A DNA stretch of 64,000 bases, taken from positions 186,001 through 250,000 of the forward strand of contig CP081098.1 in NCBI GenBank assembly GCA_025141015.1. Direction: 5' to 3'. A model generated the notes under the pieces. That model was not told the origin of the DNA, ran no database searches, and saw only the letters and a program-made list of their open reading frames with translations. Position 1 is the stretch's first letter. Every line of letters begins with the position of its first letter. Source of the DNA: Rhodobacteraceae bacterium M382 (GTDB lineage: Bacteria > Pseudomonadota > Alphaproteobacteria > Rhodobacterales > Rhodobacteraceae). This document shows, piece by piece, positions 27,387 to 37,645 of the stretch. The position numbers and the translations under genes were made by a program.

Positions 27387-27836
27387 ATGGCTGACCTGCT
27401 CTTTACGCTGTACCCTTGGGTCAAGGCCCTGCACATCATGGCTGTGCTCAGCTGGATGGCTGGATTGTTCTATCTTCCCAGACTATTTGTGTACCATGTT
27501 GAACAGGCAGAGAAGGTCCAGGATTCCCTCCCGATCTTCAATATGATGGAAGACAAGCTGTTGCGTGTAATCATGCGCCCAGCCATGATTGTGACCTGGA
27601 TCGCCGGTTTAATCATCGTGTTTACTCCGGGGATCGTTGATTGGAGCTATGTCTGGCCCTGGACCAAGGGCGCGTCGGTAATCGCCATGACCGGGTTCCA
27701 TCACTGGCTGGTCACGCGCCACAAACAATTGGTTGCGGGCACCAACACGTTGACAGGGCGACATTATCGGATGATGAACGAGGTTCCGACAGTTCTGATG
27801 GTGATCATCGTTCTGTCGGTTATTCTCAAGTTCTGA
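27387..27836 (+). CDS. hemJ: Protoporphyrinogen oxidase HemJ
   Basis: A 149-residue membrane protein with four helices that oxidises protoporphyrinogen IX to protoporphyrin IX in bacteria lacking HemG and HemY. The N-terminal WVKALHIMAVLSWMAGLFYLPRLFVYH carries the conserved His and Arg, and KLLRVIMRPAMIVTWIAG is the next family segment. It also matches the older CopD/UPF0093 label. It begins right after the origin-like AT-rich tract and leads the rightward group hemJ-rho. Confidence 0.92.
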   Translation: MADLLFTLYPWVKALHIMAVLSWMAGLFYLPRLFVYHVEQAEKVQDSLPIFNMMEDKLLRVIMRPAMIVTWIAGLIIVFTPGIVDWSYVWPWTKGASVIAMTGFHHWLVTRHKQLVAGTNTLTGRHYRMMNEVPTVLMVIIVLSVILKF

Positions 27837-27844
27837 CGCATCGT

Positions 27845-27873
27845 TTGACTCACCTCGGTCAAGTGTTTATGTA
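27845..27873 (+). promoter_or_regulatory. Sigma-70-type promoter for rho
   Basis: TTGACT (27845-27850) and TATGTA (27868-27873) are separated by 17 bases. They match the -35 and -10 elements well and lie 92 bases before the rho start, leaving room for a regulated leader. Recognised by eye only. Confidence 0.6.
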
Positions 27874-27934
27874 ACCGCTCAAAGCAGGCCCGTCCGGGTT
27901 GTGCGTTTTCCTATCTTATTGTGACCCCGCACCG

Positions 27935-27949
27935 GAACACCCGGTGTTC
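27935..27949 (+). promoter_or_regulatory. Hairpin in the rho leader
   Basis: GAACAC-CCG-GTGTTC forms a perfect 6-bp stem with a 3-base loop just before the GAGG ribosome-binding site of rho. It may influence translation or autoregulation of rho, which is known to occur in other bacteria through leader termination. The stem alone does not prove this. Confidence 0.4.
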
Positions 27950-27964
27950 AGAGGCTGTATATCC

Positions 27965-29236
27965 ATGACCGTCGAAACCTTGAATCTCGCTGATCTCAAA
28001 ATCAAAAGCCCCAAGGACCTGTTGTCCATGGCTGAAGAGCTGGAGATCGAAAACGCGTCTACCATGCGCAAAGGCGAAATGATGTTTCAAATCCTGCGCG
28101 AACGCGCGGATGAGGGATGGGAAATTTCGGGGGATGGTGTGCTCGAAGTTCTTCAGGACGGTTTTGGATTCCTGCGCTCTCCTGAGGCGAACTATTTGCC
28201 AGGTCCAGATGACATTTATGTGTCGCCCGACGTCATCCGTCAGCACTCTCTGCGTACAGGAGACACCGTAGAGGGGGTTATTCAGGCCCCCAATGACCAG
28301 GAGCGCTATTTTGCCATTACCAAGGTCACACTGATCAATTTTGAAGAGCCGGAAAAAGCCCGTCACAAGGTTGCCTTTGATAACCTGACACCGCTTTATC
28401 CTGATGAACGGCTCAACATGGAAACGGCCGATCCGGCGACTAAGGATCGTTCGGCGCGCGTCATTGATCTGGTTGCGCCGATTGGTAAAGGTCAACGGTC
28501 TTTGATCGTGGCACCGCCGCGTACAGGCAAGACAGTGATTTTGCAGAATATCGCGCATTCGATCGAGAAAAATCATCCCGAATGCTATTTGATTGTGCTT
28601 CTGATCGACGAACGTCCTGAAGAAGTCACCGACATGCAGCGGTCCGTAAAAGGTGAAGTTGTATCCTCGACCTTTGACGAACCGGCGACTCGCCACGTAG
28701 CCGTATCCGAAATGGTCATTGAAAAAGCCAAACGCTTGGTCGAACATAAACGAGATGTTGTTATTCTTCTCGATTCCATCACAAGACTTGGTAGGGCGTT
28801 CAATACTGTGGTGCCGTCGTCAGGTAAAGTTCTGACAGGTGGTGTTGATGCAAACGCCCTGCAACGCCCCAAACGCTTCTTTGGTGCCGCTCGGAACATC
28901 GAAGAGGGTGGGTCGCTGACCATTATCGCAACAGCGCTGATCGATACTGGATCTCGTATGGACGAAGTGATTTTTGAAGAATTCAAGGGCACCGGTAACT
29001 CGGAAATCGTTCTGGACCGCAAGATCGCAGACAAGCGTGTGTTCCCGGCCATAGACATTCTGAAGTCTGGTACACGGAAAGAGGATCTGTTGGTCGACAA
29101 GGGCGATTTGGCCAAAACTTATGTTTTGCGTCGGATTTTGAATCCGATGGGCACAACAGATGCCATCGAATTCCTGTTGTCCAAGCTGAAGCAGACCAAA
29201 TCAAATTCTGACTTCTTTGACTCGATGAACACCTGA
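27965..29236 (+). CDS. rho: Transcription termination factor Rho
   Basis: The 423-residue hexameric RNA helicase that ends many transcripts. It has the N-terminal domain ([20 protein letters not shown]), a cold-shock-like RNA-binding fold with GFGFLRSPE, and a RecA-type ATPase core with Walker A PPRTGKT and Walker [17 protein letters not shown]. The secondary RNA site GGVDANAL and the R-loop segment after it are intact. The ATG at 27965 sits behind GAGG; the frame runs back to 27899. rho next to the origin and mnmE-mnmG-rsmG-parAB is a standard alphaproteobacterial arrangement. Confidence 0.97.
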   Translation: MTVETLNLADLKIKSPKDLLSMAEELEIENASTMRKGEMMFQILRERADEGWEISGDGVLEVLQDGFGFLRSPEANYLPGPDDIYVSPDVIRQHSLRTGDTVEGVIQAPNDQERYFAITKVTLINFEEPEKARHKVAFDNLTPLYPDERLNMETADPATKDRSARVIDLVAPIGKGQRSLIVAPPRTGKTVILQNIAHSIEKNHPECYLIVLLIDERPEEVTDMQRSVKGEVVSSTFDEPATRHVAVSEMVIEKAKRLVEHKRDVVILLDSITRLGRAFNTVVPSSGKVLTGGVDANALQRPKRFFGAARNIEEGGSLTIIATALIDTGSRMDEVIFEEFKGTGNSEIVLDRKIADKRVFPAIDILKSGTRKEDLLVDKGDLAKTYVLRRILNPMGTTDAIEFLLSKLKQTKSNSDFFDSMNT

Positions 29237-29267
29237 CCTGATACAACGTTTCTGAAAGGGTCGTTAC

Positions 29268-30551
29268 ATGGACACGATCTTTGCGTTGGCCAGCGCCCAG
29301 GGCAAGGCGGGGGTTGCGGTTATCCGGATCTCCGGCCCGTCCGCACATGTGGTAGCAGGACGAATGGGTGGAGATCTACCCAGCCAGGGTACCACATTGC
29401 GGGTTCTACGGGACCCGAACGGGTTGCCATTGGACGAAGCGCTGGTTCTGACCTTTTCGGCCCCACGCAGCTTTACCGGGGAAGATGTCGTTGAATTTCA
29501 AATTCACGGCAGCATGGCCGTTATTGCCTCAGTGTTGCGCGAACTTGAAACCCAACCTGACGCACGTATGGCTGAACCTGGGGAATTTACGCGCCGGGCA
29601 TTGGAGAATGGGAAACTAGACCTTACGCAGGTCGAAGGTCTGGCGGATCTGATTGATGCAGAAACCGAAGCGCAACGAAAGCAAGCCCAGCAGGTTCTGG
29701 CTGGCGAATTGGGACAGTTGGCGGAGCGGTGGCGCCGCGGCCTGATCCGGGCCGCATCCTTGATCGAGGTCACAATCGATTTTGCGGATGAAGAAGTTCC
29801 TGTCGATGTAACTCCCGAGGTTTCTGCGCTGTTGACCGGAGTTCAGTCAGATTTGGCCCGTGAGGTTGAAGGTGTTACAATTTCGGAACGTATTAGAAGC
29901 GGGTTTGAAGTTGCGATCGTAGGTGCGCCAAATGTCGGAAAATCAACACTGTTGAATGCTTTGGCAGGGCGAGAAGCGGCAATTACCTCGGAGTTCGCCG
30001 GAACAACGCGTGATGTCATCGAAGTCCGAATGGATTTGGGTGGCTTGCCGGTAACCTTACTTGATACTGCCGGTTTACGTGAGACTGACGATCACGTCGA
30101 AGGGATTGGCATCGAACGCGCCCGCGAGCGTGCGGAAGCAGCTGATTTGAGGGTATTTTTGGTCGATGATGACAGCCTGTTGGATGTCGATTTTGTTCCC
30201 GGTGATATCAAACTGCAACCAAAAGCCGATATCCATCCTGGGCGGCCCGATGCAATTTCGGGAAAAACAGGCGAAGGGATCGATAAATTGGTCGATCACA
30301 TTTCGGCTGTTTTGGGTCAGAGATGTGCAACGTCGGGTATCGCCACCAGAACGCGGCATAAAGAAGCAATGACTTCGGCCTTGAACAGGCTCATCTCTGC
30401 TCAACGAGTTTTGGCTGATGGGCCCGATTTCTATGATATTGCTGCAGAGGACCTGAGATCTGCGATTCGATCTTTGGAACTCTTGGTTGGGCGTGTTGGT
30501 GTTGAAAACCTTCTGGACGAAATATTTTCGAGTTTTTGTCTAGGTAAGTAA
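29268..30551 (+). CDS. mnmE: tRNA uridine-5-carboxymethylaminomethyl modification GTPase MnmE
   Basis: A 427-residue GTPase that with MnmG builds the cmnm5U34 modification on tRNAs reading two-codon boxes. It has the N-terminal tetrahydrofolate-binding domain, the G domain with GAPNVGKS at 219-226, EFAGTTRDV (switch I, about 242-250) and [10 protein letters not shown], and the C-terminal FCLGK (423-427) whose Cys is catalytic. The start is an ATG after AAGGG. It is the first of the mnmE-mnmG-rsmG run; mnmG starts 12 bases after its stop. Confidence 0.97.
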   Translation: MDTIFALASAQGKAGVAVIRISGPSAHVVAGRMGGDLPSQGTTLRVLRDPNGLPLDEALVLTFSAPRSFTGEDVVEFQIHGSMAVIASVLRELETQPDARMAEPGEFTRRALENGKLDLTQVEGLADLIDAETEAQRKQAQQVLAGELGQLAERWRRGLIRAASLIEVTIDFADEEVPVDVTPEVSALLTGVQSDLAREVEGVTISERIRSGFEVAIVGAPNVGKSTLLNALAGREAAITSEFAGTTRDVIEVRMDLGGLPVTLLDTAGLRETDDHVEGIGIERARERAEAADLRVFLVDDDSLLDVDFVPGDIKLQPKADIHPGRPDAISGKTGEGIDKLVDHISAVLGQRCATSGIATRTRHKEAMTSALNRLISAQRVLADGPDFYDIAAEDLRSAIRSLELLVGRVGVENLLDEIFSSFCLGK

Positions 30552-30555
30552 GGAG

Positions 30556-30571
30556 TGTTTCACGTGAAACA
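30556..30571. other. parS site 1 (perfect 16-bp ParB-binding palindrome)
   Basis: TGTTTCACGTGAAACA matches the universal chromosomal parS consensus exactly and is a perfect palindrome. It covers the first codons of mnmG, with the GTG start at its centre. A second identical copy lies at 32461 and parA/parB follow at 33.0-34.8 kb. It is the loading point for ParB and thus for segregation of the origin region. Confidence 0.97.
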
Positions 30572-32432
30572 TTCAAACTATGATGTGATTGTTATTGGGG
30601 GTGGGCATGCGGGGACCGAAGCTGCCCACGCATCCGCACGGTTGGGTGTGCGAACAGCCTTGGTCACATTGACCCGACAAGGAATCGGTGTAATGTCCTG
30701 TAATCCTGCCATTGGCGGACTAGGCAAAGGACATCTGGTTCGAGAAATTGATGCACTGGATGGAGTTATGGCCCGGGTCGCGGACAGGGCAGGGATCCAG
30801 TTTCGTCTATTGAACCGTCGCAAGGGACCCGCGGTGCAAGGTCCCAGAACCCAGGCGGATCGGCAAATTTATCAAAAAACAATGTTGGCGGAAACAGTTG
30901 CACAGCCAAATTTGGACATTGTCATCGGTGAAGTAACTGACTTCCTGATGGATGGAGGCCGTGTCATTGGGGTTCAGTTGGCTGATGACAGCGAAATTTC
31001 TGCCAAAAAGGTAATCCTGACATCTGGAACATTTCTTCGCGGTGTAATCCACATCGGTGATGTCTCGCGACCAGGCGGACGAATGGGTGACAAGCCGTCT
31101 GTCAAATTGGCGGAACGCCTGGATAGTTTTGAGTTACCCATGGGCCGGCTGAAGACAGGCACACCGCCCAGGTTGGATGGGCGAACGATCGATTGGTCGG
31201 GGCTGGATATGCAACCAGGGGATGACGACCCGACATTTTTTTCGTTTCTTACCCGACAGGTTCACGCCCGCCAAATATCATGCGGGATTACGCATACAAA
31301 TGCGCATACGCATGAAATTATTGAAAAAAATCTCTCCAGGTCGGCAATGTACGGCGGGCACATAGATGGCGTGGGACCCAGATATTGCCCATCCATTGAA
31401 GACAAGATCGTTAGATTTTCTGAAAAGTCCTCGCACCAGGTATTTCTGGAGCCGGAAGGAATTGATGATCACACGGTATATCCGAATGGAATTTCGACAT
31501 CTTTGCCAGAAGATATTCAGATGGAATACGTCCGGTCTATCAAAGGCTTGGAGAACACCGTCATTCTGCAACCTGGGTATGCGATCGAATATGACTATAT
31601 TGATCCTAGAACGCTGACACTGGAGTTGGCGCTCAAGGATGTTCCGAATTTATATCTCGCTGGACAGATCAACGGGACAACGGGATATGAAGAAGCTGCA
31701 GCTCAGGGAATGGTTGCAGGATTGAATGCGGCGCTCGCGTGTTTGGAACAGGACCCAGTTCAGTTTAGTAGATCAAATAGTTACATTGGTGTGATGATTG
31801 ATGATCTGACAACAAACGGAGTGGCCGAACCCTATCGCATGTTTACATCTCGGGCTGAATTCAGATTGTCGCTGCGGGCTGATAATGCTGACCAAAGACT
31901 GACGCCACTGGCAGAGAAAATGGGCTGTGTTAGCCCAGAGCGTTTGAAAATTTTCCATCTGAAGATGGATAAGATCGAAAAAGCCAAGGCTGTGCTCGAA
32001 ACTGACCGCTTTACACCAAAGCAAATTTCAGGTGCCGGAATTCGGGTCAATCAAGACGGTAATCGAAGAACAGGTATGGAGATCCTTGCTTTTCCGGACG
32101 TGGTTTTTGAGGATATTGTGCACCTGCTGCCCGAGTTGGGGCCGGTCGACGCAGAAACACGCCGGCAAGTAGAGCGGGACGCTTTGTATGCAAACTATAT
32201 CTCCCGGCAAATGCGGGAAATCGAAGCCTTGAAAAAAGACGAGAATGTGAAGATTCCAATTGATTTTGACTTCTCATCGATCAGCGGATTGTCAAACGAG
32301 CTCAAATTCAAGCTTGCGCAGGCACGACCGTCAAGTCTCTCCCAGGCTGCGCGTATTGATGGCATGACGCCAGCGGCTTTGGCGCTTGTACTTGCCGTAA
32401 TCAAGAGATCGGGCGAGAGGTCTACCGCGTGA
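30564..32432 (+). CDS. mnmG: tRNA modification enzyme MnmG (GidA)
   Basis: The 622-residue FAD-dependent partner of MnmE. The dinucleotide-binding motif [16 protein letters not shown] lies at 8-23, followed by the GidA signatures [16 protein letters not shown] and [16 protein letters not shown], then [19 protein letters not shown]. The GTG at 30564 is preferred because AAGGAG at 30550-30555 sits 8 bases upstream. An in-frame GTG at 30555 overlaps that site. The chosen start codon lies in the centre of parS site 1. Length fits the family. Confidence 0.96.
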   Translation: MKHSNYDVIVIGGGHAGTEAAHASARLGVRTALVTLTRQGIGVMSCNPAIGGLGKGHLVREIDALDGVMARVADRAGIQFRLLNRRKGPAVQGPRTQADRQIYQKTMLAETVAQPNLDIVIGEVTDFLMDGGRVIGVQLADDSEISAKKVILTSGTFLRGVIHIGDVSRPGGRMGDKPSVKLAERLDSFELPMGRLKTGTPPRLDGRTIDWSGLDMQPGDDDPTFFSFLTRQVHARQISCGITHTNAHTHEIIEKNLSRSAMYGGHIDGVGPRYCPSIEDKIVRFSEKSSHQVFLEPEGIDDHTVYPNGISTSLPEDIQMEYVRSIKGLENTVILQPGYAIEYDYIDPRTLTLELALKDVPNLYLAGQINGTTGYEEAAAQGMVAGLNAALACLEQDPVQFSRSNSYIGVMIDDLTTNGVAEPYRMFTSRAEFRLSLRADNADQRLTPLAEKMGCVSPERLKIFHLKMDKIEKAKAVLETDRFTPKQISGAGIRVNQDGNRRTGMEILAFPDVVFEDIVHLLPELGPVDAETRRQVERDALYANYISRQMREIEALKKDENVKIPIDFDFSSISGLSNELKFKLAQARPSSLSQAARIDGMTPAALALVLAVIKRSGERSTA

Positions 32433-33046
32433 CGCAAGAACAAGCTATGCATGATCTCGATGTTTCACGTGAAACAATCGAAAAACTGAAGCAGTTCGAG
32501 GCTTTGGTTAGAAAATGGAACCCAAAGATTAACTTGGTTTCAAAAAGTAGCTTGGACAACCTGTGGTCACGACACATTGTTGATTCCATTCAGGTTATCC
32601 GAACGTTGAACCCAAAGGGGAAATGGGTTGATTTGGGAAGTGGCGGCGGGTTTCCCGGGCTGGTTGTGGCTCTTTTTGCGTCTACAGAACTTCCAGATCT
32701 AACTGTAACCTTGATTGAAAGCGATCAACGAAAGGCTGCATTTCTTCGGAATGCGGCCAGAGAATGCCAGGCAACTTGTACAGTGCTCAGCAAACGCATT
32801 GAACAGGTTGAACCCCAGTGTGCCGACATTTTGTCAGCTCGCGCTTTGGCCGATCTTGCGAAGCTCCTGGAGTTTTCGGAAAGACATCTAAAGCCAGACG
32901 GTACCGCCTTGTTTCCAAAAGGTATCACATGGGAAAAAGAGGTGGAAGACGCACGTCTGAAATGGTCCTTTGACATAGAAGTGATTAAAAGCATTACAGA
33001 ACCCAACGCTTCAATACTGAAGATCAAAGGAGTGACGCGTGTCTGA
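32429..33046 (+). CDS. rsmG: 16S rRNA (guanine(527)-N7)-methyltransferase RsmG
   Basis: A 205-residue SAM-dependent methyltransferase that modifies G527 of 16S rRNA. Motif I is [16 protein letters not shown] and the helix [15 protein letters not shown] is family-specific. The GTG at 32429 overlaps the mnmG stop (GTGA) with GAGAGG just upstream; the ATG at 32447 is the alternative. Codons 11-16 (DVSRET) are written over a perfect parS site. Its stop overlaps the parA start by 8 bases, so rsmG-parA are co-translated. Confidence 0.94.
   Translation: MTQEQAMHDLDVSRETIEKLKQFEALVRKWNPKINLVSKSSLDNLWSRHIVDSIQVIRTLNPKGKWVDLGSGGGFPGLVVALFASTELPDLTVTLIESDQRKAAFLRNAARECQATCTVLSKRIEQVEPQCADILSARALADLAKLLEFSERHLKPDGTALFPKGITWEKEVEDARLKWSFDIEVIKSITEPNASILKIKGVTRV
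32461..32476. other. parS site 2 inside rsmG
   Basis: A second exact TGTTTCACGTGAAACA palindrome, read within rsmG as the residues Val-Ser-Arg-Glu-Thr and part of the preceding Asp. It is 1905 bases from site 1 and 578 bases upstream of the parA start. Both sites lie in coding DNA, which is common for chromosomal parS. Confidence 0.97.
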
Positions 33047-33848
33047 TCTTTCGCGCCCTGAAGGGCCTCGCATTATGGCCGTTGCAAACCAAAAAGGGGG
33101 CGTTGGCAAAACCACAACAGCAATCAATCTTGCTGCGGCTCTGGTAGAGCAGGGTATGCGCGTTCTGGTGGTTGACCTTGACCCCCAAGGTAATGCCTCG
33201 ACCGGTTTGGGGGTCGAAGCGGTTGACCGTGAGCTGACAACCTATGATCTTTTGATGGATGACGCACCTTTGGACGACGTAATCCAAAAATCCAGCTTTG
33301 ACGGGTTGTACATCATTCCAGCGACCGTGGACCTGAGTTCTGCCGACATCGAACTGATGTCGAACGAAAAACGTAGCTTTTTGCTGCATGATGCATTGCG
33401 CCAAACCGCCATGGACAAATTTGGTTGGGACTATGTTCTGATTGACTGTCCGCCGTCACTGAACCTTTTGACAGTAAATGCAATGGTTGCGGCCCATTCT
33501 GTATTGGTGCCGCTTCAAAGTGAGTTTTTTGCACTCGAAGGTCTCTCACAGCTGATGTTGACCATACGCGAGGTCCGGCAAACAGCGAATGCGGGACTTA
33601 GGATCGAAGGGGTGATCATGACAATGTTCGATCGCCGGAATAATCTATCCCAACATGTTGAGAAAGATGCGCGGGACAACCTAGGAGATCTGGTATTCAA
33701 AACCGTTATCCCCCGGAATGTGCGTGTTAGCGAGGCACCATCCTATGCGGTTCCTGTTCTGAGCTATGATACAAATTCCCAAGGTGCGACGGCGTATCGT
33801 GCTTTGGCAAAAGAATTGCTGTCCAACCACAATAAGCTGGCAGCCTGA
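33039..33848 (+). CDS. parA: Chromosome partitioning ATPase ParA
   Basis: A 269-residue Walker-type ATPase that moves ParB-parS complexes during segregation. The deviant Walker A is KGGVGKTT at 19-26, VLVVDLDPQGNAS supplies motif A', and VLIDCPPSLNLLT is Walker B. The GTG start lies behind AAAGGAG and overlaps rsmG by 8 bases. parB begins 17 bases after its stop. Proximity to the parS pair and the putative origin identifies it as the chromosomal, not a plasmid, system. Confidence 0.96.
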   Translation: MSDLSRPEGPRIMAVANQKGGVGKTTTAINLAAALVEQGMRVLVVDLDPQGNASTGLGVEAVDRELTTYDLLMDDAPLDDVIQKSSFDGLYIIPATVDLSSADIELMSNEKRSFLLHDALRQTAMDKFGWDYVLIDCPPSLNLLTVNAMVAAHSVLVPLQSEFFALEGLSQLMLTIREVRQTANAGLRIEGVIMTMFDRRNNLSQHVEKDARDNLGDLVFKTVIPRNVRVSEAPSYAVPVLSYDTNSQGATAYRALAKELLSNHNKLAA

Positions 33849-33865
33849 AAACTGGGAGATCGAGC

Positions 33866-34765
33866 ATGGCAGATCATACAAAGGGTAAACCAAGGGGGTT
33901 GGGCCGCGGGCTGTCTGCTCTGATGGCAGATGTGAACCCGGTGACCGAGGAAAACAACGCACCATCCAACCGACAGCCGGACATGATGGTCCCGATCGAA
34001 AAGGTAATTGCCAATCCGGACCAACCGAGACGTCGGTTTGATCAGCAAGATCTGGATGACCTTACGGCGTCAGTAAAAGAAAAAGGGGTTATTCAACCTC
34101 TAATCGTGCGCCCCGTCGAAGGTGGGATGTATGAAATTGTTGCGGGTGAACGCCGATGGCGGGCGTCCCAGGCTGCGCAACTGCATGAAGTCCCGGTGTT
34201 GGTTCGTGACTATAGCGATCTCGAAGTCCTGGAAGTGGCCATTATTGAAAACATTCAGCGCGCGGACTTGAATGCGGTCGAAGAGGCTGCAGGGTACAAA
34301 CAGCTGATGGAAAAATTCGGACATACACAGGAGCGACTTGCGGAGGCCTTGGGAAAAAGCCGCAGCCACATCGCAAATTTGATGCGTTTGTTGCAACTGC
34401 CGGAAGACGTTCAGGAAATGGTACAGCGCCGGGATTTGTCAGCTGGCCATGCACGGGCGTTGATAACGTCGGAAAATCCGACAATCCTGGCGAAAAAGGT
34501 TGTGAAAAATGGAATGTCCGTTCGGGCGACCGAGGCGATGGTGCGTAAGGAAGCTGGCGGCGACAGGCCAAAGTCATCCAAGCCGGCACAGCGACCTGCT
34601 TCGGAAAAAGACGCCGATACCAAAGCTTTGGAGGCGGATTTGTCATCATGGTTAAAGATGCAGGTATCCATAGACCACAAGGCTGGAACAGAAGCGGGCA
34701 CTGTTACGATCTCATACGAGACATTGGACCAACTGGATGAACTTTGTGGAATTCTCAGCCGTTAG
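33866..34765 (+). CDS. parB: Chromosome partitioning protein ParB
   Basis: A 299-residue CTP-dependent clamp that loads at parS. The N-terminal GLGRGLSALM (11-20) contacts ParA, and GERRWRAS (94-101) is the CTP-binding and catalytic box II motif. ENIQRADLN (128-136) is box III. The helix-turn-helix RLAEALGKSRSHIANLMRLL follows at about 157-176, and the C-terminal dimer domain ends at ELCGILSR. Its last 11 bases overlap the converging DUF454 gene. Confidence 0.96.
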   Translation: MADHTKGKPRGLGRGLSALMADVNPVTEENNAPSNRQPDMMVPIEKVIANPDQPRRRFDQQDLDDLTASVKEKGVIQPLIVRPVEGGMYEIVAGERRWRASQAAQLHEVPVLVRDYSDLEVLEVAIIENIQRADLNAVEEAAGYKQLMEKFGHTQERLAEALGKSRSHIANLMRLLQLPEDVQEMVQRRDLSAGHARALITSENPTILAKKVVKNGMSVRATEAMVRKEAGGDRPKSSKPAQRPASEKDADTKALEADLSSWLKMQVSIDHKAGTEAGTVTISYETLDQLDELCGILSR

Positions 34766-35108
34766 GGCGAGACCATATGAAGACCAGAACACATCCTAGA
34801 ACAACTGCTTGGATTACGACAACATAGGTCGGAACACCGAGTATGAGGGACAATGCAAAGACGGCGGCGATCGATACGGTCGCCGCCTTTTTTGCACCGG
34901 GTCGGATGGATCCTGAACTGCGCCAGTCTTCGATCAGAGGGCCAAAAATATTGTGCTCAAGGATCCAGTTGTGCAAGCGGTCTGATGAATTGGCAAAAAA
35001 GAAAGCAGCCAAAAGTAGGAAGGGAACAGTCGGCAAAAGGGGGAGGACAATTCCAATAACGGCCAGAGCGACACACAATAGACCCAAACCGGCGTATACA
35101 AAACGCAT
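34755..35108 (-). CDS. DUF454 (YbaN) family membrane protein
   Basis: A 117-residue inner-membrane protein with the DUF454 pattern GIVLPLLPTVPFLLLAAFFFANSS in its first half, two helices near the N-terminus and two near the C-terminus. YbaN-type proteins are of unknown function, some near haem genes. Its 3' end overlaps parB by 11 bases on the other strand, and it follows hemW with only 3 bases between, so it is likely the last gene of the leftward rph-rdgB-hemW run. Confidence 0.88.
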   Translation of the reverse strand: MRFVYAGLGLLCVALAVIGIVLPLLPTVPFLLLAAFFFANSSDRLHNWILEHNIFGPLIEDWRSSGSIRPGAKKAATVSIAAVFALSLILGVPTYVVVIQAVVLGCVLVFIWSRPNG

Positions 35109-35111
35109 GTG

Positions 35112-36266
35112 TTAATCCGATAACAATTCGCGGATGACCGCATTCAACAACGAGCGACCCTGTAGCGTCGCCTTGAGGCAAGACCCCGATCGTTCGATCA
35201 TGCCCAAGTCTTCGAGATATGTCAGATTTTCCTCAGGTAAAGGGGAGCCAGACAATCTCTGATATCTTTCCACATCCAAACCTTCGGTCAATCTGATGCC
35301 CATCATCAAGAACTCTTGCGCTGCGTCACGGGACGTTAGCATGTTGTGAGGCAATTCTCCTGACCCGGCGGATACGTCTGACAGCCATCTTCCCGGCGCA
35401 AGATGGGTTTCAGTGGCAAACTTTTGTCCCTTCAGCGTGAGACGCCCATGGGCTCCAGGGCCAATTCCCACGTAGTCACCATAGCGCCAATAGATCAGAT
35501 TATGACGGGATTGCGCCCCTGGAACAGCATGATTGGACACCTCATAAGCAGGCATACCGCGGTCGGCGCAAATTTGTTGCGTGACCTGGTACATGTCTGC
35601 TGCTGTGTCATCAGTTGGCAAATCACGTAGTTTACCCCGGGCATAGCGATCCCCGAACGCCGTGCCTTCTTCAATCGTTAACTGGTAGAGCGACAAGTGG
35701 TCTATTGCCATGTCCAGAGCCTGAGTCAGCTCTGTTTCCCACTCTGAGGTGGTTTGATCCTGTCGGGCATATATCAAGTCAAAGCTGACTCGATCAAAAC
35801 ATGATCGGGCTACGTCGAATGCGGCTTTGGCTTCGTCCACCGAATGTATACGTCCAAGGCGTCGCAAGTCCCGGTCATTCAGCGCCTGGATCCCCATGGA
35901 GATTCGATTGACACCGGCATCCCTGTACCCAGAAAACCGCTCTGCTTCGACGGAACCGGGATTGGCTTCGAGTGTGATTTCGATGTCATTGGCAAATGGC
36001 CAGATATCGCGGGCAGTTTCGATTACTGCGGCAACGGTATCGGGATGCATCAGGCTGGGAGTGCCACCCCCAAAGAATATGGCGTTCAGAACACGGTCGG
36101 GGAGCAGATTTCGGTATCTCTCCAGCTCGTGAATATAGGCTCTAACCCATGCTTTTTGGTCTATTTTGGACGACACATGGCTGTTGAAATCACAATAGGG
36201 GCATTTGGCTTGGCAGAATGGCCAGTGGATATACAGGCCAAATCCGCCGTTGCGCCAATCATCCAC
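35112..36266 (-). CDS. hemW: Radical SAM haem chaperone HemW
   Basis: A 384-residue radical SAM protein. The cluster motif CxxxCxxC is CQAKCPYCDF, the form with Asp-Phe after the third Cys that marks HemW rather than the coproporphyrinogen dehydrogenase HemN. FFGGGTPSLM and the GIQALNDRDLRRLGR segment are also typical. HemW binds haem and transfers it to respiratory targets. The GTG at 36266 is preferred because it overlaps rdgB by 8 bases with AGGG upstream; the frame remains open to 36347. The rph-rdgB-hemW order is common in alphaproteobacteria. Confidence 0.92.
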   Translation of the reverse strand: MDDWRNGGFGLYIHWPFCQAKCPYCDFNSHVSSKIDQKAWVRAYIHELERYRNLLPDRVLNAIFFGGGTPSLMHPDTVAAVIETARDIWPFANDIEITLEANPGSVEAERFSGYRDAGVNRISMGIQALNDRDLRRLGRIHSVDEAKAAFDVARSCFDRVSFDLIYARQDQTTSEWETELTQALDMAIDHLSLYQLTIEEGTAFGDRYARGKLRDLPTDDTAADMYQVTQQICADRGMPAYEVSNHAVPGAQSRHNLIYWRYGDYVGIGPGAHGRLTLKGQKFATETHLAPGRWLSDVSAGSGELPHNMLTSRDAAQEFLMMGIRLTEGLDVERYQRLSGSPLPEENLTYLEDLGMIERSGSCLKATLQGRSLLNAVIRELLSD

Positions 36267-36879
36267 TGAAACAGCCCTGAATGAATTTGGTGACGGCCTT
36301 GCCCCGATGGCTGATCTTGTGTTTTTCAGCGGGATCCATCTGGGCACATGTAATGTCTAATCCGTCTGGTTGAAACATCGGATCATAGCCAAATCCGTTT
36401 TCACCGCGAATGGGCCAGATCAGTTGACCGGGCATGACGCCTTCGAACACTTCGTCGTGTCCGTCGGGCCAGGCGATGACCAATGTACAACGAAACTGTG
36501 CAGTGCGTGGGGCGGTGGCCTTGGCTGTATTCAACTCATCATTGGCCCGTGTCATTGCCAGCATGAAATCGCGGCCATTTGGGGTCTCGGCCCAATCAGC
36601 GGTATACACACCAGGGGCCCCACCCAGCGCATCTATGGTGATGCCCGAGTCATCAGAGAGAGCCGGCAGGCCGGTCGCCTTGGCTGCGGCATGGGCCTTG
36701 ATCCGGGCGTTCCCGACAAATGAATCTTCGGTTTCTTCGGGTTCGAGCAAGTCCATATCGCCGGCGCCGATGACGGAAACCCCAAAGGGTGCCAGAATTT
36801 GGGTAATCTCTGCCAACTTTCCGGCGTTGTGGGTGGCGACAAGTAACTTGTCGCCCTCAAACTTGCGTGTCATGCGCAT
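36259..36879 (-). CDS. rdgB: XTP/dITP pyrophosphatase RdgB
   Basis: A 206-residue Ham1-family pyrophosphatase that removes XTP, dITP and related purines from the nucleotide pool. [10 protein letters not shown] near the N-terminus, [21 protein letters not shown] with the metal-binding acidic pair, and GFGYDPMF with KHKISHRG are family hallmarks. Two ATGs (36879 and 36873) are possible; the second overlaps the rph stop as ATGA. The gene is the middle one of rph-rdgB-hemW. Confidence 0.94.
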   Translation of the reverse strand: MRMTRKFEGDKLLVATHNAGKLAEITQILAPFGVSVIGAGDMDLLEPEETEDSFVGNARIKAHAAAKATGLPALSDDSGITIDALGGAPGVYTADWAETPNGRDFMLAMTRANDELNTAKATAPRTAQFRCTLVIAWPDGHDEVFEGVMPGQLIWPIRGENGFGYDPMFQPDGLDITCAQMDPAEKHKISHRGKAVTKFIQGCFSG

Positions 36880-37583
36880 GCGGCCTTTTGTATTTCGGCC
36901 AATTCGGCAGTGCCAGCAGTGGCCAAATCCATCAGTTCATTCATCTGATCGCGGCTGAATACCGAACCCTCGGCGCTCATTTGCACTTCGATCAGTTTGC
37001 CCGATCCGGTCATGATGAAGTTACCGTCAACGCCGGCCTCCGAATCTTCGGGGTAATCCAGATCCAAAACAGGCTGACCCGCGTAAATGCCGCAGGACAC
37101 GGCGGCAACAGGATCAACCAGTGGATCCATGATGACATCGCCCGCTTTCATCAGTTTGTTGACCGCCAAACGCAGCGCGACCCAACCACCGGTGATTGAT
37201 GCACAACGCGTGCCGCCGTCTGCCTGAAGTACGTCACAGTCGATGGTGATCTGACGTTCTCCCAGTGCAACCCGGTCAACACCGGCGCGCAGGGCGCGGC
37301 CAATCAGGCGCTGGATTTCGACGGTTCGGCCGCCTTGTTTCCCCGAGGCTGCCTCGCGGCGCATCCGGGTGTTGGTCGCGCGGGGCAACATGCCGTATTC
37401 GGCGGTGACCCAGCCCAGGCCAGACCCTTTGATGAACGGCGGAACGCGCTCTTCAATCGTGGCAGTGCACAGCACGTGGGTTTCGCCTACTTTGATCAGG
37501 CAGGACCCTTCGGCGTGTTTGGTAAACCCGGTTTCGATGGAAACGGGGCGCATTTGGTTCAACTGTCTTCCAGAGGGTCGCAT
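36870..37583 (-). CDS. rph: Ribonuclease PH
   Basis: A 237-residue phosphorolytic 3'-5' exoribonuclease that trims tRNA and rRNA 3' ends. The start [17 protein letters not shown] matches the family N-terminus. [28 protein letters not shown] and [17 protein letters not shown] give the phosphate and RNA-binding sites. The frame runs on upstream to 37760 over hrcA control DNA, but that part has no family support. AAAGGA precedes the ATG. It is divergent from hrcA. Confidence 0.96.
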   Translation of the reverse strand: MRPSGRQLNQMRPVSIETGFTKHAEGSCLIKVGETHVLCTATIEERVPPFIKGSGLGWVTAEYGMLPRATNTRMRREAASGKQGGRTVEIQRLIGRALRAGVDRVALGERQITIDCDVLQADGGTRCASITGGWVALRLAVNKLMKAGDVIMDPLVDPVAAVSCGIYAGQPVLDLDYPEDSEAGVDGNFIMTGSGKLIEVQMSAEGSVFSRDQMNELMDLATAGTAELAEIQKAACA

Positions 37584-37645
37584 GGGATATCCTTTGTTTC
37601 TTGGGATCGGGGATACCTGCGGGGGGCTGTTGAGCGCAACCCCGA

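Noticed and set aside
27911-28747. 278-codon leftward open frame across rho
   Set aside because: Antisense to Rho ATPase motifs and without family content.
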